Shown: piece by piece, positions 1-10,494 of the stretch
Numbering within the stretch: the first letter of the stretch is position 1
How the letters are laid out: each line of letters begins with the position of its first letter
From: Ceratotherium simum simum
Lineage: Eukaryota > Chordata > Mammalia > Perissodactyla > Rhinocerotidae
Assembly (NCBI RefSeq): GCF_000283155.1
Contig: NW_004454262.1
Span: forward strand, 2,120,646 to 2,184,645
Direction of reading: 5' to 3'
DNA length: 64,000 nt
Position numbers and translations under genes: made by a program
The notes under the pieces: generated by a model
What the model was told of the DNA's origin: nothing
Database searches by the model: none
The model's input: the letters and a program-made list of their open reading frames with translations, nothing else

Positions 1-1195
1 GTTCACCCACTGAGAACGCTGACTTTTGGATGTCCAAATTTTATTCTGAAGTCCAACCTCCTATCTAGTGTGTGCTTCAGGATTTTTGTCCTATCCCATT
101 TCTCATGGTTCATCAAGTCCAAGTTCTAAGCCCATACGTATTAGCCAGTGCTGGTTCCAGTGCACGCTTCTCTGCATGCATGTTTTCTAATGACTTTTGT
201 ACCAGCAGGATTCCCTGGTCACATTGTCCTCCATATCGACAGAAACAGAGGTCCTCAGGATGTCATTGTGTCCTCTCTAAGCTACGTGTTTCAGGCTTAC
301 TTTGGTGCTCCAAACTTTCTCAAGATTAATTAGCCCAGGGAATAAGAAAAATAACAACTGTTAAATGAAAGAGGAAATACAATAGAATCCAGTGAAATAT
401 AAAGGTGATTTATGAACTTTAAAGTCAGGATATTAGAAGTCCAGACTTACATCTTTAACTCAATCCTCCTTGGTATTGAGGCCTTTAATGAAATTATCCC
501 AGAACCAGTTGCTACAAACTTGGGTGAAAGTTGAGAAAGCATTCTTTCCCCTCCAGCACAGGGGCCTGCAAAGCCCTGTGAAAGGAACCATTCCAAGAGG
601 TGGTCAGCAGAGTGACTGTGTGTGTTGTCTTCACTTAGCAAGAACCAAATAATTCCTTCATTCTTAGGAATTTTCCAATTTTCCAGTGGGAAAACTGTGA
701 GTTTTGATTAGTTCTAGTAACAGGTCATGGGGTTGTAAATGTATCATCTTTCTTACTGGATTTAGTCTTCTTATCCCCAGAGACTCTAACGATGCTAAGC
801 AAAGATTTGAGTGTCTAGTCTAAGATGCATAACCTGATTTACTTTATTTAATGAAATAGTTCTTGATCCTATTCAGAAGCGAAGGCAGTAGACATTTTTC
901 TTATTAATGTTCATTTGTTGATCAAGAAATCATCACTTAAATGTGAATCACTGCCAACCACTCTACCCTTTCAGGCACCAAAGTAGCAAAAGAGTGTGAG
1001 AAGGAAAAAAGTCAGTTGGATAAACATATAGCATGACAAAAAAAATATGTGGACTCTGAATGGGCAGTCTTCTAAGTGACATGTCAGGGTTAGACAGTCT
1101 ATCCAGCATGAGTGTAAAGAAAGGGCAGGGGTGAGTGTGAGAGAATAGCACCTGCCTACCACAGATGGGGCAATTTGCACGTCCTGGCTCAATTT
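1..1195. other. unassigned, apparently single-copy
   Basis: I see no family I recognise here and no reading frame longer than 85 codons. There is no CpG cluster, no tandem array and no convincing exon. It is most likely single-copy DNA or repeats decayed past recognition by eye. Confidence 0.5.
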
Positions 1196-1199
1196 TTCC

Positions 1200-1345
1200 A
1201 TCCAGAAGCGCAGTGAAATCGGTGTTATCATCTCCATTTTATAAATGAAGAAGCAGACTTGGGGAGGTAAAATGACTTGACAAACACCACAAATAGAGGG
1301 AAAAAGTGGCATACGCATGTCTGTGATGGCAGAGCCTACATTATG
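1200..1345 (-). mobile_element. MIR SINE fragment
   Basis: The order 'TTATCATCTCCATTTTATAAATG' then 'GAAG..GACTTGG..GAGGTAAAATGACTTG' is the reverse complement of the MIR core (consensus ATTATCCCCATTTTACAGATGAGG...AGGTTAAGTAACTTGCC). It is a diverged fragment of an old mammal-wide tRNA-derived SINE moved by L2. It overlaps a 126-codon minus-strand frame that is therefore not a gene. Confidence 0.7.
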
Positions 1346-2924
1346 ACACATTATTAAGACATATTATGCTGTCTCTTAAGTATTCAGTGCCACTTCCCAC
1401 TATAATAAGATTCTAGTGTTCCTGACCTGGGTGCAACACAGACATAAGGAGAAAGAATCAATGGGGATACCAAATATTCCAAATGATTATCATTAGCAAT
1501 TTGTCATTTCTTCTGTTGGTTTGAGTGCCACCTAGAAGCTTGGGTATAGTAAGATGCAAGTAATATTTTATTAAGGGCTTCCTTTATGTCTCCTGGATGG
1601 TAGTGTGTTGTAAACTCTATTGAGATTAAATCTCCTTTGGGATCTAATTACAATAAGGCATCTCCTTATTTGGCGTAGCAAAGCTTTCCCTTAGTAAGTC
1701 CATAGGAATATGAAAGACAGCAGGATGGAACAAAACATCAAAATCTGCTTCCTTAACAATCTCTTCTTTAATAAAGTCATGCATGCCAAATATGTTTAAG
1801 ACTTGTTATCACTCTTGATACAGTATAAGTTTAACCAGGAAAGATTTTCAGCATCAGGAAACCACAGAGGAAATGATGTTGTGGCACACATGGTATGTGA
1901 ACAGCCACAAAGCAGAACGCTAGCTGATAAACGTGATGATTACACAGTCCTCTACCATAAGGAAGCAATATCATTTGTTTACTTTATCTCAGCCATTCTA
2001 GAGAACCATAACCGCCCAACAGGCAATCCAGCGACAGTCCTGGGGACACCGCATACCACATCCTCCTTGCACCTGATTCATCATTCACAAAATTTGCTCA
2101 GGTTCAAAAAAGGACAGAACCATTATGATAATTGGCATGTTTCTAAGACAGAAGCACTAACGGAATGGTTCTAAAATTCAATAAATTCTGTGTTTTCATT
2201 TTACATTTTGGTTTGGTTTTCAAGGGAATTGGTGTTGGTGGGGAAATACCTTGCTTGTTGCAGGCAGATGAGTGTTGGCTCTAGGGCAAGAGATAAGGAG
2301 AACTATTGTAGCAAGGAGTCTGCATGACTCGGGGTGGGGGAGATAATATTGATAAATGTGAACAGGGTCACTGATAAACCTCTTGGATATGCCAAGAGAT
2401 TTTATCAGCAACAAAGGGCTGAGTCATATATACACAATTTTGGCTTGAATTAGTTGGAGTGTAAGGTGGAGGGGTAGGGATGGTAATATGTAGAAACCAA
2501 AACAGAGACAAGAACGCAGTGGAGAGTTAGGCATGAGCCCCCCTTCAGACACATTCCTTTTCCCAGCTGACTTTCTGCATCCAGCGGCTCAGAATCTCAA
2601 TCACATGTTATCAACCTGACTTACAGACACATTTTTCAGCCTGGGTATTCATGGCACTGCTACATCTCAATGGAGCAGCCAGAACAGTGGTTCTTGCCTC
2701 TGGTTTGCTTAATCTGAGTATCATGGGAAACACTGTCTTCTAAATTCTAGCTGTCTTCCTATTTATAACCATGCTTTATTTTCTGGACCTGAGACTTGAC
2801 ACCACGACTCTGATTTGGACCTTTTTCTTCTGCCCACAATGAAGACTTTTCTTAGAGCTGAGCCCTATGGTCAAATACACATCTTGTTTAGCCTAGTCCT
2901 CGAATCAAACCTTATACTGTATGT
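1346..2924. other. unassigned, apparently single-copy
   Basis: No recognised repeat. A 123-codon plus-strand frame at 1803-2174 has no domain, signal peptide or membrane segment that I can see, and no splice or promoter context. I treat it as a chance frame. Confidence 0.5.
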
Positions 2925-3372
2925 AGTAGGGTTGAGTGATGGCCACCCAAAGATATCAAGTCCTAATGTCTGGACCTTGTATAAGTTACCTTATTTGGAA
3001 AAAAGAGTCTTTGGAGATGTGATTAAATTAAAGATTTTTAAATGGGGAGATTACCTTGGATTATCCAGGTGGGCCCTAAATGCCATCACAAGTGTCCTTA
3101 TAAGAGAGAGGCAGGAGGAGATAACACCAACACACGGAAAAGGAGGTGGCAGTGTGATCAGAGAGGCTAAAAATGGAGTGAAGTGGCCACAAGCCAAGGA
3201 ACACCTGGAGCTACCAGAAGCTGGCAAGATCCTCCCCTAGAGCTGTCAGATGGAGAGAGCCACTGACACCTTGATTTTGGACTTCTGGCTTTCAGACCGT
3301 GAGAGAATAAACATCTGTTGTTTTAAGCCATCCATTCTGCGATAATCTGTTACAGTGGCCCTAGAATACACT
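2925..3372 (+). mobile_element. solo LTR, MaLR/MLT1-type (ERVL-MaLR)
   Basis: The words follow the order known for this old LTR class: 'GATATCAAGTCCTAAT', 'GAGATGTGATTAA', 'GGTGGGCCCTAAATG', 'GTCCTTATAAGAG', then 'CACCTTGATTTTGGACTTCTGG', the poly-A signal AATAAA at about 3306, 'TGTTGTTTTAAGCCA' and a worn 3' end near 'CTAGAATAC'. It belongs to the same subtype as the LTR at 51,831. No internal retroviral sequence flanks it, so it is a solo LTR. The 141-codon frame at 2815-3240 is mostly a translation of this LTR. Confidence 0.8.
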
Positions 3373-4040
3373 GTATCTAGCTCTTGAGTTACATCCAGAT
3401 AAAACCTCATGAGCTAGAATTCTCGGTTGAGTCCATGCACCCCTACCTAAACAAATAAGCCCCCCACAAAAAAAAAGTCTTGCCCACTCTTGTAAATCCA
3501 AATGAGCTTCAGTGTTTCTACATAATGGAGACAGGAATATTTTGAGCAGCATCCAACTATGCTTCAATCAACTAGATGGTATTTTATTGAAATTAGTTTA
3601 ATGAAGCAATATTATTTTTTAATCCTATTTTTGTGCTCTTTTGAAATTGGCTTTGTTATTTTCAATAACCTGGTAGAAATTTAAAACAAAATACTGTTTT
3701 CACATCAAATTTTTATTTCTTCCACATCAGTGATTTGTTTACGCAAGTTCCCTGAGCCCAAGTACAGGTTGGTGCTTCATGGGGGATGTGCACCACATAA
3801 ATGAAGATGTGTATTAACCTCATTATTTTGGTACATTTATAGAACACAGTTATTTTCTGCTGACTCCCAAATATTGACTTGTTCAAGTTTTTCCTTAAGG
3901 TATGAAGATGTGATTTGTGAATGTTCTATATTTCCCTATAACATAAGACTACTCAGAAACTAAAGTAAGGAGACGAGGAATATTTGACAGGTATTTCAAA
4001 AGATCTTGGTCTTATCTGAAAGCCGTATTGACTGTAGAAG
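3373..4040. other. unassigned, AT-rich
   Basis: Nothing recognisable. AT-rich sequence with homopolymer runs and no usable reading frame. Confidence 0.5.
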
Positions 4041-4187
4041 GAACACTTACCAATCTCAATTCTGCAACTCACCAGACGAGAGGGGTTGGGCAAAGTTTTT
4101 TTAACTACTCTGGACTTCGACTTCTGCACTGTTAAAAATTGGGCTAATATGATCTACCTCATAGTCTTGTTAAGAGAATTAGATGAG
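4041..4187 (+). mobile_element. MIR SINE, 5' part, split by an ERE
   Basis: It runs from 'CAACTCACCAG' through 'GGTTGGGCAAAG' and 'CTACCTCATAGTCTTGTTAAGAGAATTAGATGAG', matching the second half of MIR (GGGCAAGTTACTTAAC...CTACCTCATAGGGTTGTTGTGAGGATTAAATGAG). The ERE at 4188 interrupts it. The MIR resumes for about 23 bases at 4478-4500 ('TTAAAATATTTTCACCTG'). Confidence 0.75.
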
Positions 4188-4461
4188 GGGCAGGCCCAGT
4201 GGCGTAGTGGTTAAGTTCAAGCATTCCTCTTCGGTGGCCCAGGGTTCACTGGTTCGGATCTTGGGCACGGACCTACTCACTGCTCATCAAACCATGCTGA
4301 GGTGGCGTCTCACATAGAAGAGCTACAACTCGACAACTATGATATACAATTATGTACCAGGGCTTTGGGGAGAAAAAAGAAAAAGAGGAAGATTGGCAAC
4401 AGATGTTAGCGCAGGGCCAATCTTCCTCAAAAAAAGAATTGAAAAAAAAAAACCCCAAAAA
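4188..4461 (+). mobile_element. ERE SINE (older, ERE2-like form)
   Basis: It starts with a tRNA-like head ('GGCCCAGTGGCGTAGTGGTTAAG', then the box-B-like 'GGTTCGGATC') and continues with 'CTCATCAAACCATGCTGAGG', 'CTTTGGGGAGAAAA', 'GATTGGCAACAGATGTTAGC' and an A-rich tail. A 16-bp target-site duplication, AAGAGAATTAGATGAG, flanks it at 4172-4187 and 4462-4477. Insertion was into a MIR. Such elements are copied by Pol III and moved by LINE-1. The body differs from the other seven copies ('CTCATCAAACCATGC' in place of 'CTTCTCC..CCATGC'). Confidence 0.93.
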
Positions 4462-4477
4462 AAGAGAATTAGATGAG

Positions 4478-4500
4478 TTAAAATATTTTCACCTGAATAA
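4478..4500 (+). mobile_element. MIR SINE, 3' remainder
   Basis: This is the continuation of the MIR begun at 4041, picked up directly after the second copy of the ERE target-site duplication. Confidence 0.5.
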
Positions 4501-4554
4501 CCCAAGAGACTCTCACGCTCACTAGTGTCTAAATAAAATTCATTGTCACCCTAC

Positions 4555-5390
4555 CTCAAATACGTTCCTTCTGAATTCCCATCCACTCAGCCCCCATGTA
4601 TCCCAACTAGGAAACCTCCTTGACTTTTCCCTCTTTCTCACAACTTGCCACATTGCCTCTAACCAAATTAAATTCATTACCAAGTCCTATCACTTTCTAC
4701 CACTTCTCAAATATGCCCCTTCACTCCTTCATTATGGAGACAACCACAGGTCAAGACCTCAGAACCACTTGCCTGGACAACTAAACAGTTTCCTAACCGG
4801 TCTCATACCACCGGCCTCATCCATCATCAACAATTTCAATCATCTGAAATGATTCTCTTAAGTTCAAATCTGACCAAGCTATTCTCCTGCTTTGTGTTCT
4901 TCCAGGCCCCCTCTGTATTAGCAGAGGGTACACCCAAGCAGCTTTCTCAGGCTTGCTCAATATTTTATCATCATCATCCTTTTTTATCTTAATTGCCAAG
5001 ATTAAAAATGTAGAGTTTTCCCATATAAATCTGGATTTATGAATTTTTGTGAAAAACTAAAGGGTCTGGAAACTCTGGATCTAACCTAGATGAGCTGAGA
5101 GGCAGCTTTTGCCCTTAGCTGTGGCACATGGTTTCCTGTTATTCATAGTCTCCACCACTGACTACTGCTGGTGACCCAGTCTGATTCTCTCATTGGCCTT
5201 ATCTGCCTGGCGCCTGTATGTATTTGAGCTGTGACTTCTGGTCTATAGGTTAAAGTCCAAACTCTAGCATCGACAAAAAACCCTCACACTCTTGCCCTGG
5301 ACTACTGTTCCAGTCTCAACTCACCCAAATGAAATAGCAAACACTTGTAGATTCCTAAATAGCACAGTCTTTCAAATATCCTTGACTTTT
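4555..5390 (+). mobile_element. LINE-2 (L2), 3' part, segment 1
   Basis: Traces of the L2 reverse-transcriptase tail are readable in order: 'TTGACTTTTCCCTCTTTCTCACA', 'CCAAGTCCTATCACTTTCTACC', 'CAGTTTCCTAACCGGTCTC', 'CAAATCTGACCAAGCTATTCTCCTGC', 'AAAGTCCAAACTC' and 'CACACTCTTGCCCTGG'. The frame is destroyed. L2 is an old CR1-clade LINE, dead in placental mammals. Two EREs split the element, and it continues at 5687 and 6295. Confidence 0.8.
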
Positions 5391-5686
5391 TGTGTGTGTG
5401 TGTGAAGAAGATCAGCCCTGAGCTAACATCTGTGCTAATCCTCCTCTTTTTGCTGAGGAAGACTGGCTCTGAGCTAACATCTATTGCCAATCCTCCTCCT
5501 TTTTGTCCCCCAAAGCCCCAGCAGATAGTTGTATGTCGTAGTTGCACATCCTTCCAGTTGCTGTATGTGGGACACGGCCTCAGTGTGGCCGGAGAAGTGG
5601 TGCCTCGGGGGCCCGCCCGGGATCCGAACCCAGGCCGCCAGCAGCGGAGCGCGCGCATTTAACCGCTAAGCCACTGGGCCCGGCCC
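5391..5686 (-). mobile_element. ERE SINE, long form (inserted in L2)
   Basis: Read on the minus strand it has the tRNA-like head (box-B words at about 5620-5632), 'CAGCAACT', 'CTGGGGCTTTGGGGG', two similar blocks ending in 'GAGCTAACATC', and a (CA)n-type tail seen as TGTGTG on the plus strand. A 13-bp duplication, ATCCTTGACTTTT, flanks it at 5378-5390 and 5687-5699. It forms an inverted pair with the ERE at 6004. Confidence 0.95.
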
Positions 5687-6003
5687 ATCCTTGACTTTTA
5701 ATATGCTTCCAACCCCAACACACAACTCCAATATCTTCTTTACAAACATGTATCTTATCAGACTCTACTTCAATGGCCAGACTTTTGTCAAGTCTTATTT
5801 GGCCAGCCTAGAACAACTTCAGTGGTCCCTATTTCCATTCTAGTCCTTTCCTTCTAATCCATTTACCACACTGGTTTCTAATCTTCTGTGGACATAGAGT
5901 CCCTGAGGGAAGAGACCAGGCTTACTACTTTTATACCATATCCCTGCCCTCTTTCACAGTACCTGGTATAGATACGTGTTACAGTGTTGATTTAAAAAAT
6001 CAA
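5687..6003 (+). mobile_element. LINE-2, segment 2
   Basis: This is the L2 3' region between the two EREs. 'GACTTTTGTCAAGTC', 'AGAGTCCCTGAGGGAAGAGACCAGG' and 'ACAGTACCTGGTATAGA' match the L2 tail pattern (CATGAGGGCAGGGAT...GAACAGTGCCTGGCACATAG). Confidence 0.65.
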
Positions 6004-6294
6004 CGTCAAGCTGGCCCCACGGCTTAGCGGTTAAGTGCGCGTGCTCCGCTACTGGCGGCCTGGGTTCGGATCCAGGGCGCGCACCGACGCACCGCTTCTC
6101 CAGCCATGCTGAGGCCGTGTTCCACATACAGCAACTAGAAGGATGTGCAGCTATGACATGTAACTATCTACTGGGGCTTTGGGGAAAAAAAGGAGGAGGA
6201 TTGGCAATAGACGTTATCTCAGAGCCAGTCTTCCTCAGCAAAAAGAGGAGGATTAGCATGGATGTTAGCTCAGGGCTGATCTCCCTCAAAAAAA
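6004..6294 (+). mobile_element. ERE SINE, long form (inserted in L2)
   Basis: It has a box-A-like word at 6020-6030 and a box B, GGTTCGGATCC, at 6063-6073, both inherited from the parent tRNA. 'CAGCAACTAGAAGGATGTGCAG', 'CTACTGGGGCTTTGGGG' and the two tandem blocks 'GATGTTAGCTCAGG' follow, ending in about 14 A. The flanks share AAAAAATCAA (5994-6003 and about 6295-6304). A plus-strand frame at 6117-6314 is just this SINE translated. Confidence 0.95.
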
Positions 6295-6375
6295 AAAAAA
6301 AATCAATATGTTGATGTGCTTATCCACTATTTGGCATATAGCAAGTGCTCAATAATTCTGATTTGACTTGGAGTA
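6295..6375 (+). mobile_element. LINE-2, segment 3 (3' end)
   Basis: 'GGCATATAGCAAGTGCTCAATAATTCTGATTTG' matches the very end of L2 (GGCACATAGTAGGCGCTCAATAAATATTTGTTG), so the same element resumes after the second ERE. Confidence 0.75.
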
Positions 6376-6444
6376 AATAGTATTAGGTATCACAGACCAA
6401 AATGTAGTATGAATGAACTCCACTTTGGATCCTATCAAAAGAGA

Positions 6445-6690
6445 AAGTCATAGCATAGTCACCAAGGATATAGGCTCTGGAGTCAGACTTTCTATGTTAA
6501 AATTCTAGCTCTTCTGCTTGCCAATTGCTCAATGCTTGGCAAGTATCTCTCCTAAATTAGTTTAATAATCTGTAAATGGTAATTCTAATAGTACCTGCTT
6601 CAAAGGTTATTGGGATGATTATACAAGCTATTTATAAAGCCCCTGAACAGGGCTTTTGGCACACAGTAAGCATTAAATAAATTTAGCTGT
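6445..6690 (+). mobile_element. MIR SINE, near full length
   Basis: 'AGCATAGTCACCAAGGATATAGGCTCTGGAGTCAGACT', 'AATTCTAGCTCTTC', 'AATCTGTAAATGG', 'AATAGTACCTGCTTCAAAGG' and 'GGCACACAGTAAGCATTAAATAAA' follow the MIR consensus from head to 3' end. Confidence 0.88.
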
Positions 6691-7118
6691 GATTATTGTT
6701 ATTATTTTGTTATATAAGGCCTTCTTCATCATGAAGTCTCCCTCGTGTAACAACCCCACAAACTGAACCTATAGAATAGAATTCTAGTGAAAGAGCTAGT
6801 CTGAGGTCTCATATATTACTTACATAAAGTAAAAATAATATATTCAAAGAAGTTGTAAAGCCCTTTTTCCTCATAGGTGGGGCTTTCAGGAAACTCCTCT
6901 TCTTCTTAATCTCCAATTTAGTCCTAAGCAAATATACTTAATTGGAGAAAAGACATCCTAGTTAAACAAAGTCAAGAAATAAGACACTATAGGCCTAAAA
7001 CAACAATGAAACACCATATTTTTATTTACAACCTTTGTAATAATGTATATTCTTAAATAAGAATGTATCTTTCAAGGGTAAAAGGGGACACATTTAAATA
7101 TCTTTTTGAAAAAGATTT
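6691..7118. other. unassigned, AT-rich
   Basis: I see nothing recognisable between the MIR and the TA-rich tract. Confidence 0.45.
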
Positions 7119-7156
7119 AGTCTATATGTATATATATATGTATATATACATATATT
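7119..7156. repeat. TA/TG-rich microsatellite with 22-bp palindrome
   Basis: Alternating TA with a few TG steps. Positions 7134-7155 form a perfect inverted repeat with 11-bp arms meeting at 7144/7145. Confidence 0.85.
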
Positions 7157-7480
7157 AAGAACTTTACCAAGTAATCCTAATTCTGTGACTCTGTTCTAAA
7201 GAAATAATTTTTAAAAGAAATTTTAAAAAGAAAAAAGCCTTATAAATAAATTTTTCTTCTCAGCATATTTGTAGCATTATCAAATTGGTAATGACCTAAA
7301 AGTCCAAAAATAGAATAACAAATAAATAATAACACAAATATATGAATGAACTGTGGTGGGATATTAAAATTATGTTCACGAAGTTGTTTTAACAAAACAG
7401 GAAATTTGCTAAATTAAAATGCAGGATACAAATTCGTACAAACAGATAATCCCAAATATTAAGGGAAAAAAAGAATGAAA
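7157..7480 (+). mobile_element. old LINE-1 (L1M) 3' fragment
   Basis: 'CTAATTCTGTGACTCTGTTCTAAAGAAATAAT', 'GTAGCATTATCAAATTGG', 'CCTAAAAGTCCAAAAATAG', 'GAACTGTGGTGGGATATTAAAATTATGTTC' and 'GCAGGATACAAATT' follow the 3' end of old LINE-1 ORF2 (CCTAAATGTCC...TATGGTATATCCATACAATGGAATA...GCAGGATACAAAA). Heavily decayed. Confidence 0.72.
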
Positions 7481-8765
7481 GGAAACATACCTCACTTATT
7501 CCGTACAAGGATATCTAGAACCACAACATTACTAGGTTACGCAAAATTCTCTCTCTGCCTATAGTAACTACACATTTCATCTTTATGACTCATGCATTCA
7601 GAACTAGACAAAGAGTATGTATTAAATTGATAGCGACATTGTTTGTCAAGAATCAAAGTTTGAAAAACTCAGTTCTAATCTGAACAGGATGGCTAATTTG
7701 GAAGAAACCGTGCCTAGAGGGAAGGAAATGGTATTTCCTACTGAGCCTCAGCACAGCTATCAGATACAAACGGCATAGCTGAATGTTTTCAGTGGTATAG
7801 TCTACATTTGTCAATAAGTATGGGTATATGATTTAAAAAAAAGACTATAAAGGTCCTTGAGACTCAACTAAATGAAAAGTGCTTATGAAAGAGGAGAATG
7901 GTCCAGTGGACTAGATTCTGTTGCCAAAGATGAAGAAGGGTGCTTAGGAAATAGTTTTCAAAATGTTGCAGCTTTATATCCACCAAGACTAGGGAATCAA
8001 CAACTGTGACTGAGAAATGCAAAAATGAATTCCTATCTCTTGGATAAGCTAAATAACTTCCAGGGGGCAACAATAATAGATTTTCTACTAAACAAATCAT
8101 GACATCTTTGCATATAGCATGGAAAAGTATACTTGTGGAAGGCAAAAAGGAAATCTCCAAGGTCACGAAATCCTCGTATAGAGAAAAAGTTACTGCCTTA
8201 GCTAACAGTGAGCAAAGGAGTCACTAACGATAACACGATACCATTCCTGCTAATATATTATCCAGTATTTGACAGCCCATGGGGCCTCACCTGTTTCTCC
8301 AAACACAATATACATAGTCAGTGCAGCCTTTCAATCACACACACTGCTGTCTCGAGAGCCTTGCTTAAGTATCCCATTCATCTTTCACCTGCCACGCAAG
8401 TGTTGTGCCTTGTTTATATATCATTCTTTGTTTTCTTAGTGCACCGCCCTTTGGCTATAAGCACTAACCCCTCTCCTGATGATCAAGCTTGTTCCTCGCA
8501 TGAAAACCTATTCCAAGCAGCACCTGAGTAGTCATTTACAGTGTGCCCCCTTATGGTGGTAGGGAGCAAACCCATTGCCAATGTCCTCCAAAATAAACAC
8601 CCGGCCACTTGGCTGGTAGATTACTGCACTGCTGTGGGGCCTCAGCTTTTCTTTCACCCCACTCCAAACGCAATCTCTCTCCAGGATTTATTATGCTGGA
8701 ATAGAAGATGTTGACCTTTACAGACATCTAAGAAAGAATTTACTGCCTGGGGCATACAGATTAGT
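7481..8765. other. unassigned; 8170-8700 possibly an unrecognised LTR
   Basis: No family recognised. Within 8170-8700 there is a TATA-like word near 8455, AATAAA near 8592 and a distinctive GC-richer end, an arrangement reminiscent of an LTR. I could not match it or find its ends. The frames here (100 codons minus, 107 codons plus) show no known domain. Confidence 0.35.
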
Positions 8766-8767
8766 AA

Positions 8768-8965
8768 ATATTAGGTAATAATTGCCAATGTTTAATGAGT
8801 GCTTACTGCGTGCAAAAGAATTTTGTATTGATTATTTCCTTTTATTTTGTATTAGCCCCATTTTACAAACAAAGATACTGAGGTTCAGAGAGTCTATGGA
8901 ATTTGTCAAGGTCACTCAGCCAGTTTAAATGACAGAGCTGTGATCTGAATTGGGACTGCCTGGTG
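8768..8965 (-). mobile_element. MIR SINE
   Basis: 'GTTTAATGAGTGCTTACTGCGTGC', 'AGCCCCATTTTACAAAC', 'ACTGAGGTTCAGAGAG', 'GTCAAGGTCACTCAGCCAG' and 'CAGAGCTGTGATCTGAATTGGGACTGCCTGG' are the reverse complement of MIR, nearly full length. Confidence 0.88.
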
Positions 8966-9585
8966 CCAGAACCAAAGCTGCCAACCCCCATTCTACGCTG
9001 TCTTCTAGTTACTGCCTTCCTGATTATAAATTTATCTATTATTGTTCACCAGGAACTGCTTGCAGCCCATCTCTATAAAGTTCTATACTCTTCTTACTCC
9101 CTCTGGTGGGTTCCTTATCTAAAAAATTCATCTTCACAAATCAAGACTATCACAGGGTTTAAGGCAGAAGAAATAGTGAAAAATCCAATTTCTTCATAGA
9201 AAGAGACTGGGACTTTCATCCAGGGCACAGCAATTCTGGGAACTAGAGACCTGGTTAAGTCTGCTGAGAAACAGGATTTTAAGGTAGGTATAAACAACTA
9301 ATTATAGAATTCAAGAGATTATCTCTAGGAGGGAGCATATGAACCAAGCGGTAGGACAGAAAGTTCTGGTGAATTCCAATAGTTAAAAGAAAGAGAAAAG
9401 AAAAAAAAAAATGAGAAGGCTAGGAAAGGCTGTGGGAAAGACAAGTAGAGGTCTCTACTGCCCAGTGTCTTCTACGACCCTTAATGTGACCCTTAACCCT
9501 ACTTAATAGGTAGGGTTTTATCTGGAATGAAACACTTTTACAAAGAAAAATCGAAGAGATTAGATCTTAAATATTCCCACCACAC
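8966..9585. other. unassigned
   Basis: No repeat or gene recognised. An A-rich run lies near 9400. Confidence 0.45.
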
Positions 9586-9775
9586 ACACTCAAAAAATGA
9601 TAATTATTATGTGACGTGATAGAGGTGTTGGCTAATGCTATAAGGCTATAACGGCAATCATATTACAATATACAAATGTATCAAATCAACATGTTGTACA
9701 TCTTAAACTTACACAGTGTTATATGTCAAAATATTTCAATTAAAATTAGTAAAAAAAATAAGATCACATTTAAAA
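9586..9775 (+). mobile_element. LINE-1 3' end
   Basis: 'GAGGTGTTGGCTAATGCTAT', 'ATATACAAATGTATCAAATCAACATG', 'GTACATCTTAAACTTACACAG' and 'TTATATGTCAA' are the terminal 3' UTR words of LINE-1, ending in an A-rich run. Confidence 0.85.
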
Positions 9776-9955
9776 AAAAGTAAGCAAGTAGGAACTCATA
9801 AGCTTAAAAGATTAAAAACGGTTGAGGATTCTAAGCTGGTCGTTCTCTACCAGGACAGAAAATGCACTGTATCATTTGAATATTATGATCTTAAGATAGT
9901 TTCAGATAATACGTATTTATGAAAGAATACTCTAAAGAAAGAAGGTCTCATATTT

Positions 9956-9990
9956 TTCATTCATTTACGTATTCATTCATTCATTCAAAA
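9956..9990. repeat. short (CATT)n tract
   Basis: ATTC/CATT units follow 'TTTACGTATTC'. This could be the worn end of a minus-strand L2, whose tail is (TGAA)n. Confidence 0.5.
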
Positions 9991-10007
9991 TTAAGCATCT
10001 TCTATAT

Positions 10008-10118
10008 CAGTGCTTCAAACTCTAGCATGCATAAAATCCTCTAGAGAGCTGGTTTAGGAGGTTTCATATCCGAGATTGCATTTCCAACAAGCTCTCAGGT
10101 GATGTGGATGCTGCCAAA
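10008..10118 (+). mobile_element. MER5A-like hAT-Charlie DNA transposon, internally shortened
   Basis: It begins with 'CAGTGCTTCAAACTCTAGCATGCAT' (MER5A starts CAGTGGTTCTCAAACTTTAGCATGCAT), then 'GATTGCATTTCCAACAAGCTCTCAGGTGATGTGGATGCTGC', close to the far half (CATTTCTAACAAGTTCCCAGGTGATGCTGATGCTGC). The middle is missing. Confidence 0.75.
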
Positions 10119-10494
10119 ACACACCTCACCTCAAGTGGGAAGACTCTATATAACTGCATGAGAAGAGCACTGGATGCATACATCCTGGGAAGGGAAAGCG
10201 AGGCCAGGCTGCAACGGGAAGTGGAGAACAGGAACTGGAAGGAGCTCCACAACAGCTCCCATCTGAGAAGGCACTGCTCAAGTCAAGCACTTCTCTCAAC
10301 TGTTTTGAGTCCTTGTAGAGTTTTTACATGGCTATAAAAATGGGCTACAGGCAAATGCAGCCAAAGGCTCCTTTTATGGTGGCGAATAGATGTTTAAAAG
10401 GATTTTCCTTTTTCTCAAACCTTAAATAAAATAATTTCTATCTGTTTTCAATTTGTCTTTTTTTTAAACAAAGGATATAGAGTTGATTTTAATA
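10119..10494. other. unassigned
   Basis: No family recognised. A 77-codon frame crosses from the MER5A copy into this stretch and is not gene-like. Confidence 0.45.

Noticed and set aside
2815..3240. 141-codon plus-strand reading frame
   Set aside because: Mostly a translation of an MLT1-type LTR, which encodes no protein.
5388..5404. independent (TG)n microsatellite
   Set aside because: It is the tail of the minus-strand ERE, lying exactly at the inner side of its target duplication.
6010..6090. tRNA-like sequence with box A and box B
   Set aside because: This is the tRNA-derived head of an ERE SINE. It does not continue into a proper acceptor stem but into the SINE body. The same holds for the other ERE heads.
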